Below are positions 28,401 through 36,149 of a stretch of DNA of 64,000 nucleotides, piece by piece (positions within the stretch are counted from its first letter, which is position 1; every line of letters begins with the position of its first letter). A program made the position numbers and the translations under genes. Source of the DNA: Limnospira fusiformis SAG 85.79 (GTDB lineage Bacteria > Cyanobacteriota > Cyanobacteriia > Cyanobacteriales > Microcoleaceae); contig NZ_CP051185.1 in the NCBI RefSeq assembly GCF_012516315.1, positions 6,359,695-6,423,694 on the forward strand, in the 5' to 3' direction. The notes under the pieces are model-generated. The model ran no database searches. It worked only from the letters and a program-made list of their open reading frames with translations, and was not told where the DNA came from.

Positions 28401-29223
28401 AATCCTGATAAAGTACATCATTACCAGCCGGATTTACACCTAAACTTGCCAATCGTTCAATCAGCAGCCCAGGGGCTTGATTTTCTCCTTCAAATAAAAC
28501 TCGAATAGGAACTGTTTGCGTTTCACCTCTTTGCTGAATCGCCTGTAATGCTGCTTGGGATTTTTCTTGTTGTTCTTGAAATTGTTTTAATAGAATAGAT
28601 TGCAGTCCAGACGGCAAGGATGTGTTGGCTAATTCAATCTGCTCCTTTAAGTTATTAACAGAATTAGGGTTTCGCTGGGCAAATTGAATCGCTTCAGGAC
28701 GGATTGGTTTTCCCTGTTCTTGTAAGTCTTCCAAAAGTTGTGATTCACCAATAGCTAATTGTCCGAGTTCATCAAAGATTGCCTCGCGAACCAAGTCATC
28801 GTAGTGAGCTCTTTCAATGCCATTAGAGATAGAAGCGGCATCTTCACGACTATCAGAAAATACCACCAGTTTGCGGGAATCTTCTGTGTCAGGCAACTGA
28901 TAAAACAGTTCTTTAGAAAGCAATTGGCTAACTTTGGAAAAGCCGGTACGGAATCCTCTAATCGGTGATTTGCGATATTTTCGGTTTGTATGGTCTGCAC
29001 CGCAACTCGGACAAATAGAGGGTAATGCACTTATTGCTGCCTGTTTGTCTGGTAAGGCTTTTCGCAGGTGAAAGACATAACCCTGAATCCATTCTTCAGG
29101 TGTATCGGAGTCCGGTTCTCCAAGAAGCACTCGACCGCTGCGAGTATCCAGAGATGCTTGGTCCCAGGAAGCTTCTTCTTTCTGTTTACTGCCACTTTGT
29201 TTTGATGGCTGCTTCCATGACTG
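25462..29223 (-). CDS. DUF1998-type helicase, exon 2 (second RecA lobe, zinc ribbons, MZB)
   Basis: This is 1254 codons of the helicase gene that begins at 32120, interrupted by the group II intron at 29224-30136. It reads a CPSCG zinc knuckle and KLVVFSDSREDA (motif IV). Motifs V and VI follow, with GRAGRRGQ encoded around 27427-27465. There are two further zinc ribbons (CQSCG/CTNC and CTRC/CPNCG) and a C-terminal DUF1998/MZB end with CDSSCYDCLRQY near 25858-25896. The longest ORF starts at an ATG inside the intron (29262), which is probably not used if splicing occurs. With canonical intron boundaries the joined frame is off by one base, so the gene may be broken or the boundaries shifted. 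Confidence 0.75.
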   Translation of the reverse strand, partial: QSWKQPSKQSGSKQKEEASWDQASLDTRSGRVLLGEPDSDTPEEWIQGYVFHLRKALPDKQAAISALPSICPSCGADHTNRKYRKSPIRGFRTGFSKVSQLLSKELFYQLPDTEDSRKLVVFSDSREDAASISNGIERAHYDDLVREAIFDELGQLAIGESQLLEDLQEQGKPIRPEAIQFAQRNPNSVNNLKEQIELANTSLPSGLQSILLKQFQEQQEKSQAALQAIQQRGETQTVPIRVLFEGENQAPGLLIERLASLGVNPAGNDVLYQDYSYEDRWNHWTQLFDLNSENPGWKSDLSPQAQERRENTLRPKVQSEVCDPLFGRLYFGIEAAGLGYVRLNLPSATIENLATECGVAPQVFQNICDGCLRVMGDLYRYEQVDSPYSIEPWSEDRKWKDARAKLRDYVKKCASQNKLSEQKVFDALWSAICKEGKHHYLILDPRHLWVRVAVPDDPVWQCQSCGRPHLHHAGGICTNCQKELPTEPNQTCADLHARNYYATEAVNKRKPIRLHCEELTGQTDNQAERQRHFRNIVVNIGEQEREFIPVVDTIDILSVTTTMEVGIDIGSLMAVVMANMPPMRFNYQQRAGRAGRRGQAFAIVVTLCRGRSHDEFYYQYPERITGDPPPVPFLSMSQVEIIRRLLAKECLRRAFLSAGVRWWEAPTPPDSHGEFGTTEDWLSQKNRQESVREWLETSPEVADIVHDLAVRVENIDPVQLENYAREELFQQIDSCANNRELAGEGLAERLAEAGIMPMYGMPSRVRNLYHGANRTRKMTYSIDRDLDLAITEFAPGSQKTKDKRIYTAIGFTAPLLWKKSLVPASDEPLSQRQWMLRCTRCQYTETSHQQLEYAECPNCGATVEQGLRIFQWAVPLAFRTSFNRGSDAKDGDDLRLTGAGSVAESRPQEFKQITNTNTLTAFANSGRVFRVNDNAGDLFKGAIGTASLSGKNLRKLPNQWIHANFQKGGEEGVQFQPQEPSESIAIVAPKTTGVLRIKPATVPSGLCLDPLAPGSGVKAAFYSAAFIVRAVTAEKLDIDPEEIDISGLRQVTLETTGENIGELVISDRLPNGSGFTYWLANHWQEILAQIVNADPNANTFAGSLISSEHRHNCDSSCYDCLRQYRNMNYHGLLDWRLGLSLLRILADENFPCGLNGKFSTPDLENWQDQATKLRDSFSSSFGSFSPKVFGTLPGFNLGSKSLVIIHPLWNVNNPMNILKEAVDSIEEDREIKYLDTFNLLRRPSWCYQSLNGD

Positions 29224-30136
29224 GTAGGGGTCGAAAGGAAAGTCACCTTTCCCAACTCCCATTCAAAACCGTGCTTGATACTTTCACATCACACGGCTCC
29301 TGATGTGGATACCCTATTTTGTCAGTAGGAACAGGGTTACTACCCCCTGCTTTATGACTTCAACTTTAGGAGCTATATACACCACGTAGTCTTTAAACTC
29401 GCTCACGGTCGTAAGCACTCTTACATCATCGCAGTCTCTATATCCACACCGTGACTAGTGGGCATATCCCAACCATTACAGTTAGGCATTAGCTTTCAGT
29501 CACATCCTTTCCCCTTATGGGCATACGCTTACACTTTTCACTACTCCAGTGAGTAATATTGCTCACTTTCTTATATGGAGAGCCTAACAGGGGTTTCAAC
29601 GTTCCGTATATATGGGCATTCCATCTTTAGATTTGTCCTATCCACCGGGGTACTTTTAAAGGTCTGTGAAGATGGCTAGTCAAGTCCTCTTCTTTTCCCC
29701 TTGTTCTTTTGAACGCAGCGTGTCAACCTATTTCGCTACCTCGATATTACGATGGTTCAAGCCAGACATTCGGTTTCCCTAATCATGGATGGTTGGCAGT
29801 GGTCGGATTTTGGGAATGGGTTTTCCCTCACGCCTTCCGTTCCCCGCTTCAATCCCAGATTTGTGATTTCTGAAACTGGGGGTGGCTATCGCCTTTACTC
29901 TTTCCCATAATCACCCCAAGTGGGTTGAAATACTCCTCCTAAGTATACTTGGACGGTATTTTGTGATTTCTTAAAATGGGATTGACCTTGAGTTCCCTGC
30001 CTTGCTTAGTGCAACAACTCACTAAACGTCGGGACATATATACAGTTAAGGGGTTAGACTGGTTGAAGGTCTAATTTTCCCTCTAGGAGGTTATTTCAGG
30101 CATTGCAGCCTTATTTCACTCCTAAACGTCTCGCAC
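29224..30136 (-). mobile_element. group II intron without ORF, inside the helicase gene
   Basis: On the minus strand the 5' end reads GTGCG at 30136 and the 3' end reads CTAC at 29224, giving 913 nt. Near the 3' end is a textbook domain V: GAGCCGTG, GAAA-capped GATG/TATC, then CACGGTTTTG (about 29262-29299 on the + strand). Domain VI follows, with a GGAAAG/CTTTCC stem and an A eight bases before the 3' end as branch point. No reverse transcriptase/maturase ORF is present, so splicing or movement would need help in trans. Predicted exons join GTTA to CAGTC. EBS/IBS pairing could not be confirmed by eye. Confidence 0.82.
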
Positions 30137-32120
30137 TAACATCTTTATCGATATCTCTTGAAGGCCAAAAAACTGCATATTCTGGGTAGGTTCGGCGCTC
30201 CACAAGCTTGGCTGCTTGGCGGTCTGGGATGCCTTCGATATCTGGTTCTGTTGGTAAAAGTTCCCAACCCTCATTATTTGGTAAAGTCAAACGATTTCCA
30301 CCCAAGAATACAGTGCCACATTGTTCGCATCGGAGTAGCTCTAAGACTCGATATCGATCGCAGAGAATGGGTGGATTTTCGACATAAAGTCTGCCAATCG
30401 GTCGATTTTCGCTGCATTCATTTTCATGACAATCATAATTTGGCTTAACGCAAGCCCACAATCCCTCGATATTTCTGAAAAACCAGTGCAGTCTGAAAGA
30501 TGGCAAAGATATTGAGCCATTATATAGACCTCGCGCCATCAGCAAACCTCTTGCCGCTTGTCGCCGCATCTGTGGGTCTAAATGGTTGCCGAAAATACCT
30601 TGAGCAAAGCAATCTATAGAAACAGCGCGGGTTTGTTCTGACTTGGTGCAGCCATGAAGCATTCTCGCTCGGACAGAGGTACTCTCAGATTCTATAATTG
30701 AGCGGCACTGTTCGTATTCAGGGAATTGACGTATTTCTTCTTCAATAGTGTTATCTATATTGTTGCTCTTGGAAGATTCAGCTAAAGCGATAAAAGGTTC
30801 GGGACAAAGAAGATAGTCCCCTTCGATGGTTGGAATTTCTTCCAGACTTCCGGGGATGATTTGTTCGGAATGCCATTCAGTGCCAAAAAATTGCGATAGG
30901 AATTCTAAACTTTCTGGATCGTTGGGTTCCAGAGAGGCGCTAGAAGCTAAAATTCTCAGTTTGGGGTGTCCGGGATGAAGTCCTAAGCGTTGTAGCAGCA
31001 AACGCAGCAAATAGGCAACTTCCGTCCCAGACGTTCCCCGGTAAAGGTGCAACTCATCAACGATTAAATGAAAAACGCTGTCATCCTTTTTTAACCATTC
31101 TTTAGTTTTCTCGAATATATCTTTATCTACATCCCGCATCAGCATGATACTGAGCATACTGTAGTTGGTAATCAGGATGTCAGGCGGCTCGTCTTGCATA
31201 TCCCAACGGCAGCGCATTTCTGCCCCATCTAATCGAGGAAAAAAGAAGCGAACTTCACCGTTGCCCGTTTCGCGATCGTGTTCATCTGCAGCCTTCGCAG
31301 ATAACTCGAGCTGCTTCATTTCATCTACCAGCTTGTCGATTTTGTCTTTGTTTGGGTTGCCCTTTTCCTTGAGTTCATGTCCCGGTACTGGCGTAACGCC
31401 GTTGTATCTGCCAAAGTAAATCCGATTGCCATTTCTATGTTGTTTGAGCCATTCTCTAGCCGATTCGGAATCGAGGGCGCGGCGAAGTCGAGTAAGCTGG
31501 TCCTCCACCAGGGCATTCATGGGATATAAAATCAACGCCCGTACTGCTGCATCGCGGGTTTCATGGCTTCTTTGAGGAACGCGATAAGAACGCTGCATTC
31601 GCTGTCGTTTGGTGACTTTTGGATTGCATTGATTTTGCCAATCTTCATTTTTCCACCAGTCATTGAGATGAGGAGGTTCTGAATTGGGAGCGTCCCAGTT
31701 TCTTGACTCTCGGACAAGGTAAGCAAATAAGGGCAAAAGAAAAGATTCAGTTTTCCCGGAACCCGTCCCCGCTGTAACCACAGCGTTTTGTCCTTGTAAA
31801 GCTCTGCGGAGCATTTCAACTTGGTGGCTGTAGAGTTGATAATCGCCAACCAGTCCACAACCTGCTAGTTGTTTAAATTCTGCTAAGGTCGTCTCGTCTA
31901 AGCCTGGAACGTCTTCTAAGTGTAGCTGATGGATCGTCTGACCAGAACGCTGGTATTGAGGCAGTGGCTCTAGCCAGGGTTCCTGATAAAATACACCAGG
32001 TTCCCCCAGAAGCCTTTCTCGCTCCTGTTCGATTTCAGGAAACTTAGTACCGAACGCGGTTTTAATGTAGAGTAAGAAGTTATCGCGGATTTTATCGAAA
32101 GCTCCAATGGGATCGTGCAT
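30137..32120 (-). CDS. DUF1998-type DEAD/DEAH helicase, exon 1 (first RecA lobe)
   Basis: This is 661 codons plus one base up to the intron. It starts MHDPIGAFDKIRDNF with a GAGG ribosome site 10 bp upstream. Motif I is GTGSGKT (118-124), motif Ia LILYPMNALVEDQ, motif II is DELH (355-358, a DEAH variant) and motif III SSAS (393-396). A CEQCG zinc knuckle lies near the 3' end. Together with exon 2 it would encode a ~1915-aa helicase in the size class of DruE (Druantia). The related DISARM DrmA/DrmB and DpdJ proteins are alternatives. It starts 63 bp after the upstream ~1036-aa gene, so the two are an operon. Unspliced reading stops eight codons inside the intron. Confidence 0.78.
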
Positions 32121-32183
32121 GGGTGTTTACCTCATCATTAACTGGGTGAATGTTGGTGGCTTTTCGGTTAGATGTGATTCCAA

Positions 32184-35100
32184 CTAAACCTTCAGATTTT
32201 GAATAGACAACTGCTGGCTCAATTTTTGTGCAATCATTTCGGCGATTTGGGGTGGGATATCTCGGAATAATTTAAACTTTTTCGTTTGAAGATTGTCGAG
32301 TTTTAAGTTTTTTATATTTTCTGCTACATATCCAGAGCAGAGAGTCAAACTCCGTTCGATGAGGCGCGGTAGAGTCGCCCCCATAGGAACCGCCACGATC
32401 CATCGTTGCGGGTCATAGACCAAAACATTCAACCCCAATGCCTTCAAAACGGCGTAGCGTCCCCAGCACTGATCTATTTCTGTAGATTTTACCTCTTTCC
32501 ACAAATGATAAGTGTAAATTTTTCTTACAGGATTTTTGTATTTACACAGACGGACATAGCGATCGCTATTTGGGCTCGGATCAAAACCACAGTAAGCCGG
32601 ATCGAAGGTTTCGCGCTCCCAGTTTAACTCGGGTGCGTCAGACCATTCGAGGGTCGCCAGGTAATCATCGAGGGAACCCGAAAAATGCAGCAACGACCAA
32701 GGGAGGGGAGTCTCGCTGAAGGTGATGCCAAGAGAATCGGCGATCGCCTTTAGTTCCATAATTTCACGAGCTTGAATTGCAATGCGTTGTGGCACTAATG
32801 ATAACTTGCTGGTTTGGTCTGTCACCTCTAGCTTGATATGATTGCCAATAGACTGACAAATCTGATAAATTTCCTCAATAGTTTGGGGCGATCGCGCTCC
32901 TGTTAATATGGCTTGAGGAATCCCAGGTAATGGTAATCGCACCAACGCAGGAGGAGCCACATAGACCCAACTACTATTATCCCCAAATTCAAAATTACAA
33001 TGTCCAAGCGCATCGAGAGCGCGAACTGTTTCCCATCGAGTTGTTTTGAATTGCTGTTCCGCAGCTTCCAATTGTCCTGGTTGTTTCAGATTTTCAGTGA
33101 GTTGGTAAAGGTTAGAAAAGACATCTTTAAAAGAAGACCCCCAAGCCATTTTCTGTTTGGCAGATACCACATACAATAAGCGATCGCCACTGGCATTGTT
33201 AACCGGGGATGAGCGCGATGTTTCCTGCGCCTTAGCTTGGATTTTTAGTCGTTTGGCAGTTTTTTGATACTGTTTCCATAAAGAGCGAATATCAGAATGT
33301 CGTTCGACCAGTAAAATTTGTTTGCGATCGCGCCACAGCATTTTTTGCCATTGGACTAAATCTCGTGGATCGGGATCCTGTGATTCTATGGGCTGAGAGG
33401 TCGCTATATTGACTCCGCAAAATTGGGCTTCATGGTACTTATCACCGACGTAGATAGTCCAGACAGGAGACCAATCAGACGGTGGATATTTGGAGTTTTT
33501 AATTTGACCCGATTCTTTGCCAATCCAAAAAATATTTGCAGTCTTCCGAATTGATGATTGAGGTTTAATGGAGGGATGAGATTCCCATGGTGGCAAATCT
33601 TCTGTGGCGGTGATAATCGCCCCTTGATTTCCCGAATCCTTAGTGGGATGCTGCAGTTGACCAAAGCGATCAAACTGTTGCTGTTCCCGAACGTCTTTCC
33701 AGGTAAAATTTTTGATTAAAGATAGCGATATCCGTCTGATTACCCTTTCCTCTTCACGAGCTTCAACAGTTGTTTTATCTTCGGAGAGTAGCTCGGTGGG
33801 TAACGTATAAAGTCCGGTTTGGCGATCGCGAATTAAAAGGCGATTTTGGCAATACACTTGCACCGTATCATCAACACCATCTAACCAAACTTGAGGCACG
33901 GCAAAATCAAAAAATTGATTACCCTTATCAAGTCGGATTCCTCCGGCAAAATTTAGCTGAATATTGTTGGGAAAGGCTAGTATGGGATATCGATCTTTCA
34001 CCCAATCATCATTGCAAGCCTCTGCCACTTTATAAAAATGCCAGTTCTGAGGTAAGCCTTTGGTTATCCGTACTTTTTTAAAGTCCTTACATCCCGATGA
34101 TCCCCACTGCTCAATTTGTTCACGGCAACTTTGATGGACTCCCAAATAAAAGGGAGTTCCTTTTGTCAATTGTCGCACTTCTACCAGACCCGGCAGCCCC
34201 AGCCTGCTTCCCGTCACGAAAATGCGGATGGGAGATGCAGGCAGCTTAAAAGACCATTGCTTATCTAGCGATCGCATCCGTAAGCCCTGACTCCAATCAA
34301 CCCGAGAAGCGTCAAATGATTTTCCATTGGAGTCGGAAATAATAGATGACCAGTTCTGATCGTGTTCATAACAAGAAAAATCACCATCTGGATTATTCTC
34401 GAAATGCAACAACAGGTCATCTTCCGGAAATTCATGTTTGGTTTGGCAACGTAGAGTAATTCTTACATTTTCTGCAACCTCATCGAGTTGGCAACATAAA
34501 ACTAAGTGACCCAAAATCTGCTGATGGCCATTTGCTGATATAATTTCTGCTGTTCCATCCCAGTTCCGCAACTCATCTATGATTCTTGCGATCAGTTCTT
34601 GACGGAAATTGTTACTGCTTGAATGAGATTTTAAGGATGTGAGTGTCCGTTTTCGCAAAAGCCGATTTCCATGTTGAATTATCAACAGTCTTATCTCTTC
34701 CTCAGAACCAGGAGACGTGGGATCTAATTGAGCTTTATCAAAAATTGCGGGTAATACTTTCAGTTCTGGTTCGGTTAAAAGCGTCTGAGATAAGGGATAA
34801 CCGATATGAACATTTCCACCTATACTTTGACTATAAAATAGTCCCCATTCACCACATTTTTCTGTTTGAGACCATTGCTCCAAGTCGTCCCAAAGTTCCC
34901 GCATATCTTGAAATCCTGGATAGGGCCCGACTGTTATATTTTTTTCACCGAGCAAATCATACAAATCTGGATAGTAGGAAATCGGATCGAACTTTTCTTC
35001 TGGCTTACTAGCTGTCAATGCAAAAAGTGCCAAATAAGCCAGATATCGAGGATATCCTCGTCCTCCCTCTTTGTATTTCCAGTATTCCCAGGTTCGTTTT

Positions 35101-35294
35101 GCGTTGGTGCAAATATTGCCATTTCTAGTCCCCATATCATTGCTTTTAATGGCTTTAATAAAATCATCAATACCATCAGGATTTCCGATTTCCTCAATCA
35201 AGTCTTTGGTGACATACAAGTAGACCCTACGGTTGGCTTTTTCTGGGTTAAAGAAATATTCTGCGATTTTTTCATTCCAAGTTAGGTAATTCAT
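32184..35294 (-). CDS. large protein of unknown fold, partner of the helicase (DruH-like candidate)
   Basis: About 1036 aa from the ATG at 35294 (MNYLTWNEKI). A TTG 28 codons upstream also opens the frame but is less likely. No domain is recognised with confidence. It lacks P-loop, signal peptide and membrane segments. The N-terminus is rich in Trp/Tyr and charged residues. A segment near the C-terminus (RALDALGHCNFEF, then LVRLPLPGIPQAILTGARSP) looks like a winged-helix-style module, which is uncertain. Position directly before a DUF1998 helicase of ~1915 aa resembles type III Druantia (DruH then DruE), where DruH is also a large protein of unknown fold. This role is inferred from arrangement only. 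Confidence 0.65.
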   Translation of the reverse strand: MNYLTWNEKIAEYFFNPEKANRRVYLYVTKDLIEEIGNPDGIDDFIKAIKSNDMGTRNGNICTNAKRTWEYWKYKEGGRGYPRYLAYLALFALTASKPEEKFDPISYYPDLYDLLGEKNITVGPYPGFQDMRELWDDLEQWSQTEKCGEWGLFYSQSIGGNVHIGYPLSQTLLTEPELKVLPAIFDKAQLDPTSPGSEEEIRLLIIQHGNRLLRKRTLTSLKSHSSSNNFRQELIARIIDELRNWDGTAEIISANGHQQILGHLVLCCQLDEVAENVRITLRCQTKHEFPEDDLLLHFENNPDGDFSCYEHDQNWSSIISDSNGKSFDASRVDWSQGLRMRSLDKQWSFKLPASPIRIFVTGSRLGLPGLVEVRQLTKGTPFYLGVHQSCREQIEQWGSSGCKDFKKVRITKGLPQNWHFYKVAEACNDDWVKDRYPILAFPNNIQLNFAGGIRLDKGNQFFDFAVPQVWLDGVDDTVQVYCQNRLLIRDRQTGLYTLPTELLSEDKTTVEAREEERVIRRISLSLIKNFTWKDVREQQQFDRFGQLQHPTKDSGNQGAIITATEDLPPWESHPSIKPQSSIRKTANIFWIGKESGQIKNSKYPPSDWSPVWTIYVGDKYHEAQFCGVNIATSQPIESQDPDPRDLVQWQKMLWRDRKQILLVERHSDIRSLWKQYQKTAKRLKIQAKAQETSRSSPVNNASGDRLLYVVSAKQKMAWGSSFKDVFSNLYQLTENLKQPGQLEAAEQQFKTTRWETVRALDALGHCNFEFGDNSSWVYVAPPALVRLPLPGIPQAILTGARSPQTIEEIYQICQSIGNHIKLEVTDQTSKLSLVPQRIAIQAREIMELKAIADSLGITFSETPLPWSLLHFSGSLDDYLATLEWSDAPELNWERETFDPAYCGFDPSPNSDRYVRLCKYKNPVRKIYTYHLWKEVKSTEIDQCWGRYAVLKALGLNVLVYDPQRWIVAVPMGATLPRLIERSLTLCSGYVAENIKNLKLDNLQTKKFKLFRDIPPQIAEMIAQKLSQQLSIQNLKV

Positions 35295-35378
35295 GATCAA
35301 AGCGGTTGCGGTTATTTTCGTTTGGCGAGTCGTGTTTCGGATTGGTAGTTGGCTGAAAGGTTCACACTCGGAAGCCAA

Positions 35379-35925
35379 GATATTCTTGCCATATTACACC
35401 AGTGATGTTGGCATCCGGTAAGACCTGATACCATTAACCATTACACTTGGCATGATATTTTTAAGTTCAACCATACTAATGAGCTGCGAAGCCCTCCGCT
35501 TGACGGCTAATGGTAAACTCCAATCCCGGCTCCCTAGATTCCTGAATTTTAGTAATTTTTGGTGGCGCTGACCCTAAGTTATTCTAGCTTGGGAAACCCA
35601 ACCCCAGCCTACAGATAATCACCCCACAGATAATCTGAAAAGCAATAGGGGATATCCTGAACTAGTTTTAATAGTAGCTTTCAATAAGGCGATCGCTCAA
35701 ATTCACCCACTCCCAACTACTCCCCGCCGCCTCCCACCTCAACAACTTAGGCGTATTTACAACTCACCACAGCCAAAGTCGTCACCCTCCCAGACCGCCA
35801 AAAAAGTCAGGCGGTATCAGAAGATGCTACCTGAAATCGATAAACAGACAGAACTATTGGGAAAGGTTGGCCATAATCCGGTAAGGGTGTGGGCTTTACA
35901 AAATTTTGGATATCATTTTATAAGT
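35379..35925. other. upstream region of the helicase module with the right flanking repeat
   Basis: No gene is seen. The segment 35655-35717 repeats the sequence after trpD (tcctgaactag, ataaggcgatcgctc, actcccaac). The promoter of the two-gene module must lie between about 35300 and 35640, but no strong -35/-10 pair was obvious by eye. Confidence 0.5.
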
Positions 35926-36115
35926 TTCTTATATTTTGCTGTTACTATGACACATAGACCCTGATATGCAGCCCAGTCTACCCATATAGAACTGGTACCT
36001 ATAGTTTAGGGAACCAAAAGCTCTCAAGGGTTCATGCCCTTTCTGGGTGAGTAGGAGACCTAAATATCTAGTCCCTAGTGGGCTGGAAGTGGGGGCTGGG
36101 TTTTTCTTTCTGACA
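35921..36115 (+). ncRNA. dispersed, divergent relative of the 272-bp small-RNA unit
   Basis: The lead ttataagtttcttatattt is identical to that of the array at 3647. The next ~65 bases align with frequent changes (the shared stretches include accctgat and the cagtc-acccata segment). The middle differs, but the end again has a G-rich run and CTGGGTTTTT terminator-like tail (36092-36110). Conserved 5' half plus conserved type of end, without an ORF, suggests a paralogous RNA gene. It is convergent with the minus-strand regulator that ends at 36150. Confidence 0.5.
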
Positions 36116-36149
36116 ATCTCGGTCAGTAGCTGCGGCTATGATGGATAAC

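Noticed and set aside
29224..30136. A reverse transcriptase or maturase in the intron
   Set aside because: No frame above about 90 codons is present and no RT motif was found.
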